Assembly: GCA_008015505.1 (NCBI GenBank)
Contig: SSFR01000008.1
Span: forward strand, 124,001-188,000
Direction: 5' to 3'
Source of the DNA: Pedobacter sp.
GTDB lineage: Bacteria; Bacteroidota; Bacteroidia; Sphingobacteriales; Sphingobacteriaceae
DNA length: 64,000 nucleotides
Shown piece after piece: positions 36,887 through 45,553 of the stretch. Every line of letters starts with the position of its first letter. Position 1 is the first letter of the stretch. The position numbers and the translations under genes were made by a program. The notes below the pieces were generated by a model that made no database searches, was not told where the DNA came from, and worked only from the letters and a program-made list of their open reading frames with translations.

Positions 36887-37046
36887 GCTTGTTTAGAGTT
36901 TATTTTATAAAATTATTGCAGGTTATTTTGAGCAAAATGAGGCAGATTTTGGAGCCATAGCGGGGCTTCTATGGTGAAAAAATCTAACGAAATTGCAGCC
37001 AAAAGAAACCAAAAGAATAAAATCAAATAAACTCTAAACAAGCTCA
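36885..37046. repeat. MITE-like inverted-repeat element, copy 3 (162 bp), in the PI-PLC stop codon
   Basis: The outer 21 bases of both arms (GAGCTTGTTTAGAGTTTATT plus T) are perfect reverse complements. The interior is near-identical to copies 1 and 2. AAT flanks both ends (36882-36884, 37047-37049). Removing the element and one AAT restores AAG CAA TAA, so the ancestral gene ended in TAA; insertion changed it to TGA using the element's first two bases. Confidence 0.92.
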
Positions 37047-37056
37047 ATAAACCCAA

Positions 37057-38304
37057 TTAGTTTTTGTCTCCAAAAATATGACTGATAATTCGCTCTGTTG
37101 CCCCCCGCTGAGACCGAACATATTCTTTTGCTAGTTTACCACAGTTACCTAAGTAGACTTCATCATTCAATTTGTTCAAAATAAATTCTAGCTCGGACAA
37201 CTGTTTTATCGAAAAAGCAGCACCTAGCTCGATCATATCTTTTGCTTCTTGGAACTTCTGATAATTAGGACCGAACAAAACAGGCAACCCAAAGGCTGCA
37301 GCCTCCAACGTATTATGAATACCCGATGACCCAAAACCACCACCGATATAAGCAAGTTGCCCATACTGATAAAGTGATGAAAGCATACCAACATTATCGA
37401 TGATCAATATAGAACATGCTGCATTGTACACCTGCGACTTCGATTCAAGCACTGAGTAACGAACTACAATATGGTCCTCCAGTACCTGTTCCAGATGAGC
37501 TATTTTATCTTCACCTACTTCATGAGGTGCAATAATCCACTTCCAAGTAGGATATTTTCGAATCACTTGTGCCAATAGCTTTTCATCCTCAGGCCAAGTA
37601 CTTCCAGCAATGAATGTTTTCGCCCCGCCACAAAATATTTTTATCAAATTCAAAGACTTAGGATGCAAAGCATTGTCAGCTACACGGTCAAACCGAGTAT
37701 CTCCACTAACTGTTACCTGATGAATAGAAAGCGCTTCTAACAAGTGTTTACTTTCTTGATTTTGAACAAAAAAATGCGACACACAGTGAAGCATCCTTCG
37801 ATGCAGTCCTCCATAAAATCTAAAAAATGGCTGATTTTTTCTAAAAATGGCTGATATGATATACAAGGGCACACCCCGAGTACGCAACTCATCAAAATAA
37901 TGATACCAATATTCATATTTGGTAAAAATGGCCATCACGGGATTGATTAGTTTCACCAGCTCCCTTGCATTAGCTGCAGTATCAATTGGAAGGTAAAATA
38001 TATGATTTGCTAATGGATAGTTTTTTCGTATCTCATATCCTGAAGGAGAAAAGAAAGTAATCAAAATAGGAGCCTCTTGTTCCTTTACTTTTAATCGTTC
38101 TATTACTGAACGTCCTTGCTCAAATTCACCAAGCGAAGCAAAATGAAACCAGATGTATGATATATTGGGTTTTATTTCTTGTCGGATTTTAGCTAATAAA
38201 TTCTTTCGACCATCAAGCCATGCCCCTGCTTTGACGCTTTTCACTGCAACCAAACGTATACATAAGACATAAAGCCAAATTCCAAAATCATATAAAAAGA
38301 CCAT
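37057..38304 (-). CDS. waaA: 3-deoxy-D-manno-octulosonic acid (Kdo) transferase
   Basis: 415 residues. N-terminal membrane helix (FGIWLYVLCIRLVAV), GT30 glycosyltransferase with WFHFASLGEFEQGRSVIE, ITFFSPSGYEI, IFTKYEYWYHY, GSTWPEDEKLL, IIAPHEVGED and GFGSSGIHNTLEAAAFGLPV. Adds Kdo to lipid IVA in the inner membrane during LPS assembly. A repeat element ends 10 bases after its stop. It is divergent from the sugar-nucleotide cluster, which serves the same surface layer. Confidence 0.94.
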   Translation of the reverse strand: MVFLYDFGIWLYVLCIRLVAVKSVKAGAWLDGRKNLLAKIRQEIKPNISYIWFHFASLGEFEQGRSVIERLKVKEQEAPILITFFSPSGYEIRKNYPLANHIFYLPIDTAANARELVKLINPVMAIFTKYEYWYHYFDELRTRGVPLYIISAIFRKNQPFFRFYGGLHRRMLHCVSHFFVQNQESKHLLEALSIHQVTVSGDTRFDRVADNALHPKSLNLIKIFCGGAKTFIAGSTWPEDEKLLAQVIRKYPTWKWIIAPHEVGEDKIAHLEQVLEDHIVVRYSVLESKSQVYNAACSILIIDNVGMLSSLYQYGQLAYIGGGFGSSGIHNTLEAAAFGLPVLFGPNYQKFQEAKDMIELGAAFSIKQLSELEFILNKLNDEVYLGNCGKLAKEYVRSQRGATERIISHIFGDKN

Positions 38305-38538
38305 GTTGAATAGTTTATGATGAAAATATGATTCATTATTTAATTATCGAATTGGGACTAAAACATGTGTCAATTTAAACCAATAATAGATCCAAAAAAC
38401 TCGAATTCTTATCGCCTAATGAATACTTTTTAGCTAGTTTTGAAACCAATAGAGCCGCATTGATGACTTAAACCCAGCTAAAATCAATAAAAAACCTTGA
38501 ATTTAGTAAGGAGAGCCTGCCAAAAACAATTAAAAATT
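38305..38538. other. Intergenic stretch before the frameshifted peptide gene
   Basis: No intact gene or strong hairpin. GAGCCTG at 38514 resembles the outer end of repeat copy 2 but the similarity fades afterwards, so I do not call it a copy. Confidence 0.4.
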
Positions 38539-38804
38539 ATGAGAAGATTAGAAGATATCTTAGGGCTTGAGGCTTTGAACACTCGGGAATTAATTTAAAA
38601 GGCGGTGAGCCCGTTATAGCTATAGCAATAGTCCTGGGTATCTATACAGTAGTTGGTGGAACTCCAGGAATTGTTTTTGCACTATTTTGTGCTAAAAAAA
38701 TTCCAGTCACCATCGCGGTTATTATCGTCCCAGATAGTTTGGGTAATTTTTGGCTCTCAAAATACTCCAATTGGAATCAAACGGGGTTGCAACCAAAAGA
38801 ATAA
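38539..38804 (+). pseudogene. Frameshifted double-glycine leader peptide gene
   Basis: ATG 38539 opens MRRLEDILGLEALNTRELI and stops at once. One base added near 38592 would continue as RELNLKGG-E, giving a leader of the GG type found in Bacteroidota natural-product precursors (…LN.KEL…KGG). The second frame then runs 67 codons from the GG: a hydrophobic segment EPVIAIAIVLGIYTVVGG, TPGIVFALFCAKKIPV, a VTIAVIIVPD strand and a tail ending LQPKE-stop. The tail falls in a decayed repeat arm. It is either a pseudogene, a sequencing error or a programmed frameshift. No exporter or modification gene is nearby. Confidence 0.5.
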
Positions 38805-38829
38805 AATTAGATAAACTTTAAACAAACCC
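38786..38829. repeat. Decayed right end of the inverted-repeat family
   Basis: TTGCAACCAAAAGAATAAAA and the following ATAAACTTTAAACAAACCC match the right end of copy 3. The left arm is absent. It lies 8 bases before the ugd ATG. Confidence 0.65.
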
Positions 38830-38837
38830 TTAAATAC

Positions 38838-40169
38838 ATGAAGATAGCTGTTATCGGTACCGGATATGTTGGCCTAGTTACAGGTACCTGCCTTGCTGAA
38901 ACAGGCAATACCGTCATCTGTGTAGACACCAATAAAGACAAAGTAAGCCAAATGCAACAGGGCGTGATCCCCATTTACGAGCCCGGCCTAGATAGTTTAT
39001 TTCATCGCAATATTAGTCAAGATAGGCTTCACTTTACTAGCAATTTAGCCGAGGCCATTACTGAAGCTCAGATCATTTTTTTGGCTTTGCCTACCCCTCC
39101 AGCAGCGGATGGATCTGCCGACTTAAGCTATGTTTTGAATGCTTCCAAAGATATTGCCAAACTCATCGATGATTATAAAATTATCGTCACCAAATCTACT
39201 GTTCCAGTAGGTACGGCAGACAAAGTTGCTAAAGTATTTCAAGAACATACTTCCATAGCAGTCGATGTGGTTTCAAATCCCGAATTTTTACGAGAGGGTG
39301 TGGCAGTAGATGATTTCATGAAACCCGATCGAATCGTCATCGGCTCGCGAAGTGAACGAGCTCAGAAACTCTTAACAGAGCTTTACGCTCCTTATGTTCG
39401 TCAAGGCAATCCTATCATCTTCATGGATGAACGTTCTTCAGAACTAACCAAATATGCTGCCAACTCTTTCTTAGCGACTAAGATTTCATTCATGAATGAA
39501 ATTGCCAACCTCTGCGAACTACTGGGCGCTGATGTGGATGCCGTACGCAAGGGCATTGGCTCCGACGAAAGGATTGGTAAACGATTTCTTTTTCCCGGAG
39601 TCGGATACGGTGGTAGCTGTTTCCCCAAAGACGTACAAGCATTGGCACAATCAGCTAAAGATTGCAAGTACGATTTTAAAATACTAAATGCAGTGATGAA
39701 CGTCAATGCTCTTCAGAAAAAAGTATTAGTTGAGAAAATGCACAAGTATTATCACAACAACCTGAAAGGGAAAAAAATTGCTATTTGGGGACTTGCCTTC
39801 AAACCTGAAACAGATGATATTCGTGAAGCCCCTGCCTTGTATATTATCGAAGAACTGTTAAAAAATGGCGCATCGATTACTGCTTTTGATCCCGAAGCGA
39901 TGGGACATGTTCAGCAGCTTTTTGGGAACAAAATAGCTTTTGCATCTAATCCATACGAACCTTTAAAAGATGCCGACGCCTTGGCCATTATTACAGAATG
40001 GTCAGCATTCAGAAATCCTGATTTCGAACAAATGGGCAACCTGATGAAAAATAAAGTCATTTTCGATGGACGAAACTTATATGATCTACAAAAGATGATT
40101 GATTTAGGGTATTATTATAATAGCATTGGCAGAAAATTGATTAACCAAGAACAATTGATCAATGGATAA
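38838..40169 (+). CDS. UDP-glucose 6-dehydrogenase
   Basis: 443 residues. N-terminal NAD fold (MKIAVIGTGYVGLVTGTCLAE), VVSNPEFLREGVAVDDFMKPDRIVIG, the central KYAANSFLATKISFMNE, the catalytic Cys in GVGYGGSCFPKDVQAL, and C-terminal UDP-binding GLAFKPETDDIREAPA. Oxidises UDP-glucose to UDP-glucuronate. First of a sugar-nucleotide cluster; 38 bases later the decarboxylase uses its product. Preceded directly by a decayed repeat end. Confidence 0.96.
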   Translation: MKIAVIGTGYVGLVTGTCLAETGNTVICVDTNKDKVSQMQQGVIPIYEPGLDSLFHRNISQDRLHFTSNLAEAITEAQIIFLALPTPPAADGSADLSYVLNASKDIAKLIDDYKIIVTKSTVPVGTADKVAKVFQEHTSIAVDVVSNPEFLREGVAVDDFMKPDRIVIGSRSERAQKLLTELYAPYVRQGNPIIFMDERSSELTKYAANSFLATKISFMNEIANLCELLGADVDAVRKGIGSDERIGKRFLFPGVGYGGSCFPKDVQALAQSAKDCKYDFKILNAVMNVNALQKKVLVEKMHKYYHNNLKGKKIAIWGLAFKPETDDIREAPALYIIEELLKNGASITAFDPEAMGHVQQLFGNKIAFASNPYEPLKDADALAIITEWSAFRNPDFEQMGNLMKNKVIFDGRNLYDLQKMIDLGYYYNSIGRKLINQEQLING

Positions 40170-40207
40170 TACTTTGAATAGGTTCAAAAAACAAGAATTA
40201 GGATTAC

Positions 40208-41242
40208 ATGAGTAATGATTTAATAAAAACTCCCTCTCCTTTGGAGAGGGTTGGGGTGAAACCTAGAAAACGAATATTGATCACCGGCGGTGCTGGTTTT
40301 TTGGGCTCACACCTATGCGATCGGTTTATCAGGGAAGATTTTCATGTAATTGCCATGGATAATCTCATCACAGGTGACTTGCGAAATATCGAACACTTAT
40401 TTCATTTAGAAAATTTCGAGTTCTACCATCACGATGTCTCCAAATTTGTGTATGTACCAGAACACTTAGACTATATTTTACACTTTGCCTCCCCTGCAAG
40501 TCCAATTGACTATTTAAAAATCCCCATCCAGACCTTAAAAGTAGGTTCACTGGGGACTCATAATCTGCTCGGCCTTGCCCGTGTCAAAAGTGCACGAATA
40601 CTGGTTGCATCTACTTCTGAAGTATATGGCGATCCAACCGTAAATCCACAGCCAGAGGAATATTTTGGCAATGTCAATCCAGTTGGTCCACGAGGTGTTT
40701 ACGATGAGGCAAAGCGCTTTCAAGAAGCAATTACAATGGCCTATCATACTTTTCATGGTATGGAAACCCGCATTGCCCGTATTTTCAATACCTATGGCCC
40801 ACGTATGCGCTTGAATGATGGACGTGTATTACCTGCTTTTATTGGCCAGGCTTTACGTGGAGAAGATTTAACTGTATTTGGGGATGGCTCACAAACACGC
40901 TCCTTTTGTTACGTTGACGATTTAGTGGAAGGCATTTATCGTTTGTTATTTTCTGATTACAGTCTACCAATGAACTTAGGTAACCCCGATGAAATTACAA
41001 TCAAACAATTCGGAGAAGAGGTCATCAAGCTCACAGCAACTAATCAAAAAATGATTTTCAAAACGCTTCCCCAAGATGATCCCAAACAACGTAGGCCTGA
41101 TATTACCAAAGCCAGAGCCATTTTAGACTGGGAACCCAAAATAAACCGTTCCGAAGGATTGAAAATCACCTATGAATATTTCAAATCACTACCCGAGCAC
41201 GAAATCTCTCATAAAGACTTCACCCTTTACAATAAAAAGTAA
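40208..41242 (+). CDS. UDP-glucuronate decarboxylase (UDP-xylose synthase)
   Basis: 344 residues, extended SDR. NAD loop [64 protein letters not shown], and the catalytic [10 protein letters not shown] (YxxxK); these are typical of the short UXS enzymes. Produces UDP-xylose. The conserved enzyme begins about residue 21 (RKRILITGG). The preceding N-terminal residues ([10 protein letters not shown]) are encoded by a palindromic repeat read in frame (40232-40250). A downstream start is not obvious. Stop overlaps the galE ATG by one base. Confidence 0.93.
   Translation: MSNDLIKTPSPLERVGVKPRKRILITGGAGFLGSHLCDRFIREDFHVIAMDNLITGDLRNIEHLFHLENFEFYHHDVSKFVYVPEHLDYILHFASPASPIDYLKIPIQTLKVGSLGTHNLLGLARVKSARILVASTSEVYGDPTVNPQPEEYFGNVNPVGPRGVYDEAKRFQEAITMAYHTFHGMETRIARIFNTYGPRMRLNDGRVLPAFIGQALRGEDLTVFGDGSQTRSFCYVDDLVEGIYRLLFSDYSLPMNLGNPDEITIKQFGEEVIKLTATNQKMIFKTLPQDDPKQRRPDITKARAILDWEPKINRSEGLKITYEYFKSLPEHEISHKDFTLYNKK
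40232..40250. repeat. Palindrome CCCTCTCCTTTGGAGAGGG inside the decarboxylase start region
   Basis: A 19-base imperfect palindrome (8-bp arms CCCTCTCC/GGAGAGGG), followed by TTGGGGTGAA. This resembles a dispersed short repeat I remember from Bacteroidota and other genomes, normally intergenic. Here it is in frame as codons 9-15 of the UXS gene. Confidence 0.6.
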
Positions 41243-42273
41243 TGTCAGCTAAAAAGATACTTGTTACGGGTGGAGCGGGATTTATTGGTTCACATACAGC
41301 AGTCGAACTATTCGAAGCCGGTTACGAGGTGATCATTATTGATAATCTTTCGAATTCCAATCGAAAAATCATTACCCAAATTGAAAAAATTACAGGCAAA
41401 CATCCACTATTTTATAAGCTAGATCTCTGTGACGAAAAAGCCACCGCTGATTTGATCAGAACACATACAGATATCTCAGGCGTAATCCATTTTGCCGCTT
41501 TAAAAGCCGTCGGAGAATCCGTCGTACAGCCATTACGCTATTACCGAAATAATTTGTACAGCCTGATCAATTTGGTGGAAACCTGTGTCGAACGTCCTAT
41601 ACATTTCGTTTTCTCCTCTAGCTGCACCATTTATGGCCAGCCAAATCAGTTGCCTGTAACAGAAGATGCACCCATTAAACAAGCAACATCCCCTTATGGG
41701 AACACCAAACAAATTGCGGAGGAAATCCTAAATGAAACAGCCGGAGTCAATGCTCATTTGAGCTGTATTGCACTGCGATATTTTAACCCAGTTGGGGCTC
41801 ATCCTTCCGCCTTAATTGGTGAACTACCCATTGGAACACCACAAAACCTGGTACCATATATCACTCAAACCGCTATGGGCAAACACAAACTAATTACTGT
41901 CCATGGCAATGATTACCCTACACCAGATGGCACTTGCATTCGTGATTATATCCATGTGGTTGACTTAGCTAAAGCACATGTCTCGGCACTACAAGCCTTG
42001 GAAAATAATCCTTCGGACAAACGATATCGAGCTTACAATATTGGTACTGGCAAAGGGTATTCGGTACTAGAAGTGATCCGTACTTTTGAATCAACAACTG
42101 GTATCAAGCTGAATTACCGAATCGGCCCACGAAGAAATGGGGATATCGAACAGATTTATGGAGCAGTTTCAAAAGCAGAAAAGGAACTAAACTGGAAGTC
42201 CTCACACACTTTAGCTGAGATGATGCAATCAGCCTGGGAATGGGAAAAATATATCAATCGTCATCCATTTTAA
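41242..42273 (+). CDS. galE: UDP-glucose 4-epimerase
   Basis: 343 residues, extended SDR. ILVTGGAGFIGSHTAVELFE, IIDNLSNSNRK, GVIHFAALKAVGESV, FSSSCTIYGQP, catalytic SPYGNTKQIAEE (YxxxK) and YFNPVGAHPSALIGE. Interconverts UDP-glucose and UDP-galactose. TAATG junction with the preceding gene indicates coupled translation. A repeat-family element begins 4 bases after its stop and separates it from rfbB. Confidence 0.95.
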   Translation: MSAKKILVTGGAGFIGSHTAVELFEAGYEVIIIDNLSNSNRKIITQIEKITGKHPLFYKLDLCDEKATADLIRTHTDISGVIHFAALKAVGESVVQPLRYYRNNLYSLINLVETCVERPIHFVFSSSCTIYGQPNQLPVTEDAPIKQATSPYGNTKQIAEEILNETAGVNAHLSCIALRYFNPVGAHPSALIGELPIGTPQNLVPYITQTAMGKHKLITVHGNDYPTPDGTCIRDYIHVVDLAKAHVSALQALENNPSDKRYRAYNIGTGKGYSVLEVIRTFESTTGIKLNYRIGPRRNGDIEQIYGAVSKAEKELNWKSSHTLAEMMQSAWEWEKYINRHPF

Positions 42274-42276
42274 TAT

Positions 42277-42426
42277 GAACTTGTTTAAATTTTTAATGTG
42301 AAGTAATTAAATAAAGAGGGTTCACATTAAAACACCTACCAATCAAATAACTTACTAGCCTCTTCAACCACCTTCATTAAATTAAAACAAACCAACAAGA
42401 GCCACTTAAAAACTTTAAACAAGCTT
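42277..42426. repeat. Inverted-repeat element, copy 4 (150 bp), same ends, different interior
   Basis: The left end GAACTTGTTTAAATTTTTAA pairs with the reverse complement of the right end over ~20 positions with few mismatches. TAT flanks both ends (42274-42276, 42427-42429). The interior does not match copies 1-3; it contains ATGTGAA...TTCACAT and a Pro/Thr-like A/C-rich stretch. It begins 4 bases after galE. Confidence 0.7.
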
Positions 42427-42464
42427 TATAAAAGAACTCCTTTCATCAAAGTAAAACACCCCAC

Positions 42465-43526
42465 ATGAAAACCAAAAAAATACTCATTACAGGCGGCGCA
42501 GGATTTATTGGCTCACATCTGGTGAGACGCCTGGTCAATACTTATCCTCATTACCAGCTTATTAATTTAGATAAGCTGACTTATGCCGGCAATCTATTGA
42601 ATCTGAAAGATGTTGAACACAAGTCCAACTATAAGTTCATCAAAGGAGATATTGTTGATCATCTGTGGATAGACCAATTATTTGCCACTGAGCAATTTGA
42701 CGCCGTTATTCACCTGGCTGCCGAATCGCACGTAGATCGGTCAATTACCAATCCACTAGACTTCGTTATGACTAACGTCATCGGTACGGTTAACCTCCTT
42801 AACGCAGCACGTAAATATTGGAAAGATGATTTGTCTAGCACCCGTTTTTATCATGTGTCTACCGATGAAGTATATGGAACACTAGGTGAAACAGGCCTAT
42901 TTACGGAACAAACCGCCTATGATCCCCATAGCCCCTACTCAGCCTCAAAAGCAAGTTCTGATCACTTTGTTCGAGCTTATCATGATACCTACGGCTTAAA
43001 TACGGTTATATCCAATTGCTCGAACAATTATGGATCTTTTCATTTTCCTGAAAAACTGATTCCACTAGCCATTCACAATATAAAAAACAACAAATCTATA
43101 CCCGTTTACGGTAAAGGGGAAAATGTACGCGATTGGCTATGGGTAGAAGATCATGTACGTGCTATCGACTTAATTTTTCACCAGGCAAAGCCCGGAACAA
43201 CCTATAATATCGGTGGCCATAATGAGTGGAAGAACATCGATCTCATCCGTTTGCTCTGCAAGATTATGGATCAAAAGCTTGGTCGTGTAGCAGGCACTTC
43301 AGAAAAGTTAATCCAATTCGTCACCGATCGCCCTGGGCACGACCTACGCTATGCCATAGATTCAACCCAGCTTCAACAAGAACTTGGCTGGACACCCAGT
43401 GTCACCTTCGAAGAAGGTCTGGAAAAAACAGTTGGGTGGTATCTAACTAATGAGGAATGGCTATCCCACGTTACATCAGGTGATTATCAGACTTACTACC
43501 AGGAACAATATGCACAACGAACATAA
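42465..43526 (+). CDS. rfbB: dTDP-glucose 4,6-dehydratase
   Basis: 353 residues, extended [47 protein letters not shown], the catalytic STDEVYGTLG, SPYSASKASSDHFV (YxxxK), and NCSNNYGSFHFPEKLIPL and VRDWLWVEDH. Makes dTDP-4-keto-6-deoxyglucose, the entry to rhamnose and other deoxy sugars. rfbA, rfbC and rfbD do not follow, so the rest of the pathway is elsewhere. It converges with hemD. Confidence 0.96.
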   Translation: MKTKKILITGGAGFIGSHLVRRLVNTYPHYQLINLDKLTYAGNLLNLKDVEHKSNYKFIKGDIVDHLWIDQLFATEQFDAVIHLAAESHVDRSITNPLDFVMTNVIGTVNLLNAARKYWKDDLSSTRFYHVSTDEVYGTLGETGLFTEQTAYDPHSPYSASKASSDHFVRAYHDTYGLNTVISNCSNNYGSFHFPEKLIPLAIHNIKNNKSIPVYGKGENVRDWLWVEDHVRAIDLIFHQAKPGTTYNIGGHNEWKNIDLIRLLCKIMDQKLGRVAGTSEKLIQFVTDRPGHDLRYAIDSTQLQQELGWTPSVTFEEGLEKTVGWYLTNEEWLSHVTSGDYQTYYQEQYAQRT

Positions 43527-43607
43527 AAATACGAACCTTTTGCATCAATTAATTCATCGGATTTTTTTCAGAAACCCGGTAAAAAATGGCCCTAACTTCA
43601 AGCAATA

Positions 43608-44381
43608 TTATTTATTCACCTCCTTGACATACTGCTCAATGGCCATAATCATACTAGGAACATCTTTTTGGGGGGCAATAATGTCCAAAATAAGATGATG
43701 CTCGGCAACAGCTTTATGTGTACTTGGTCCAAATGCAGCAATACGCGTGGCATTCTGCTTAAAATCAGGAAAGCTATGGAACATGGAATGAATACTCGAC
43801 GGACTAAAAAACACAATGATATCATAAAATACATCAGCAAGGTCCGAGAGATCACTAAAAACTGTTCGAAATAATACTGCAGACTTGAAGTTATACCCGT
43901 TTTCTTGAAGAAATTTTTGCGTTTCTTCAGCAGCAACATCTGAACAAGGATAAAGGAATGTTTCGGTGTGATGTTTTTTTAAAACATCTGCTAAATCTGA
44001 AGCAGTTTGCTTCCCAAAGAAAATTTTCCGCTTCCGATATTGAATATATTTCTGGAGATAAAGCGCAATGGTTTCCGATATACAGAAATACTTCATCTCT
44101 GGAGTTATTTCATGCCTCATTTCCTCACAAACTCTAAAGAAATGATCTACGGCATTCTTACTCGTAAAAATAACTGCAGTAAAATCACTCAAATGAATTT
44201 TCTCTTTTCGAAAATCTTTTGCAGGAACGCCCTCTACATGAATGAACGATCTAAAGTCAACCTTTAAGGCGTACTTCTTTGCAAGATCATAATAAGGTGA
44301 CTTCCCATTATCTGGCTTGGGAAGCGTCACTAAGATGGTTTTCACCTTTTTTTCTCTCTCTTTCACGGTTGCCGTTATCAT
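43608..44381 (-). CDS. hemD: Uroporphyrinogen-III synthase
   Basis: 257 residues from ATG 44381; a TTG at 44393 overlaps the upstream stop by 4 bases and may couple translation instead. N-terminal KVKTILVTLPKPDNGKSPYY, VDFRSFIHVEGV, VIFTSKNAVDHFFRVCEE, TFLYPCSDVAAEETQKFL and VFFSPSSIHSMFHSFPDF fit the Bacteroidota HemD clade. Closes hydroxymethylbilane to uroporphyrinogen III in heme synthesis. The adjacent DUF4271 gene is its usual neighbour in this phylum. Confidence 0.88.
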   Translation of the reverse strand: MITATVKEREKKVKTILVTLPKPDNGKSPYYDLAKKYALKVDFRSFIHVEGVPAKDFRKEKIHLSDFTAVIFTSKNAVDHFFRVCEEMRHEITPEMKYFCISETIALYLQKYIQYRKRKIFFGKQTASDLADVLKKHHTETFLYPCSDVAAEETQKFLQENGYNFKSAVLFRTVFSDLSDLADVFYDIIVFFSPSSIHSMFHSFPDFKQNATRIAAFGPSTHKAVAEHHLILDIIAPQKDVPSMIMAIEQYVKEVNK

Positions 44382-44389
44382 TGACCCAA

Positions 44390-45460
44390 TCAAAACCCAA
44401 GAACTTTAATTAGAACTATTACAGGACAGATTTCAAGAACACAAAGGTATATAAATAAATAAGCTATTGAAAATTGATATCCAAATAAAATCCTAAAAAA
44501 TGCCCTAAATAGTTGAAAAACAAAGAGTAAAATCAATAAAATAAGTGTTGCATAGCTACCTATTTTAACCAAAGAGTATGGTAATAAGCTAAGTGAAACA
44601 ACTATTGGTAAAAAAATTATCGCAATATTAGCAAAGAACAAATATAAAGTCGCAATATGCTCTTTTATTGGACGATAGATATCAAAAAGAAAACCTAATA
44701 GACGTAACAAAAGCACTTTAGTAGTAAATAAACCCATCACAATACCCGAAGAGACCAAAAACCACTGAAATCCTTTATCTAAAAATTCATTATTGACTGC
44801 ATTCCCAAACAAATAGATGTACATCCCAAATGTTAAACCAAACAAAATATACAGAAATAGAAATACCCATGAATTAAATAGATTATCGTCCTTATTCTTT
44901 CTCAAAAGGGATCGATTACTATAAAATAAATGGATTACCTCCGATAATTGCTTAGAAAAAATCACCCTGATCAAAGCAAAAAAGACGACCAGTGCAAAGA
45001 TTGTCCCAATAACCCATATTTTTCGCTTCGGACGTATTTTACCTTCAATAATTCGAAACGTATGGCTTTTAGAGAAGCGCTTTCCCCAGGCTTGAAAATT
45101 AAAATTTTCAACCTGATACTGTTTGATTAAACTATCAACAAAAAGGTTAGATCTATTTGGATTTGGACGTTTAACCCAAAGTAACGACAATGAATCTTCG
45201 AGCATTTTCAAGGAGTCTTTCAGATATTTTTTCTGTGCCCAAGCAATAGAATCAGCTTGAGAAGACTCCCCTTGAGAAATATTCAAATGCTTCCGGCGTA
45301 CCTCAGCAACAGAGTCTAACTGATACGGATATAGCTTGTGAGAGGCCGGCGGCTGACTAGACCACCTTATTCTTATCTCATTAACCGATACACTCCCCGC
45401 CCAGGTCGTTACCCGTACACCTAATAAAATGACGAAAAACAAAAACAACCTTTTAGCCAT
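44390..45460 (-). CDS. DUF4271 membrane protein
   Basis: 356 residues. Signal-like N-terminus (FLFFVILLGVRVTTWAG), a ~110-residue polar region, then six or so membrane helices in the C-terminal half (IWVIGTIFALVVFFALIRVI ... LFIYLCVLEICPVIVLIKVL). DUF4271 is regularly found beside hemD in Bacteroidota; function unknown. It overlaps or abuts hemD and begins ~100 bases downstream of the aconitase, with two short repeat remnants between. Confidence 0.82.
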   Translation of the reverse strand: MAKRLFLFFVILLGVRVTTWAGSVSVNEIRIRWSSQPPASHKLYPYQLDSVAEVRRKHLNISQGESSQADSIAWAQKKYLKDSLKMLEDSLSLLWVKRPNPNRSNLFVDSLIKQYQVENFNFQAWGKRFSKSHTFRIIEGKIRPKRKIWVIGTIFALVVFFALIRVIFSKQLSEVIHLFYSNRSLLRKNKDDNLFNSWVFLFLYILFGLTFGMYIYLFGNAVNNEFLDKGFQWFLVSSGIVMGLFTTKVLLLRLLGFLFDIYRPIKEHIATLYLFFANIAIIFLPIVVSLSLLPYSLVKIGSYATLILLILLFVFQLFRAFFRILFGYQFSIAYLFIYLCVLEICPVIVLIKVLGF

Positions 45461-45465
45461 ATCTG

Positions 45466-45491
45466 GGAGTCCGTTTAAAGTTTACTTAAAG
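45466..45491. repeat. Decayed arm of the inverted-repeat family
   Basis: GAGTCCGTTTAAAGTTTACT matches the arm consensus and is followed by AAAGAGGCTC, a degraded opposite end. It lies directly in front of the DUF4271 ATG. Confidence 0.4.
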
Positions 45492-45504
45492 AGGCTCTGA
45501 CAAA

Positions 45505-45553
45505 GAGCTGGTCTAAAATTTATAATGAATTAAAATAAACTTTAGACCAGCTC
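45505..45553. repeat. 49-bp minimal inverted-repeat element (arms only)
   Basis: GAGCTGGTCTAAAATTTATA is joined almost directly to its reverse complement (…TAAACTTTAGACCAGCTC), with no interior. The outer 13 bases pair perfectly and most of the next 6 do. AAA flanks both sides (45502-45504, 45554-45556). It begins 14 bases downstream of the aconitase stop and could serve as its terminator. Confidence 0.8.

Noticed and set aside
38514-38541. Left arm of a large composite element enclosing the frameshifted peptide gene
   Set aside because: Only GAGCCTG matches; similarity fades and no matching flank to the right end at 38829 is seen.
43450-43698. 82-residue frame after rfbB
   Set aside because: Overlaps the end of rfbB and runs antisense into hemD; the region is a simple convergent junction.
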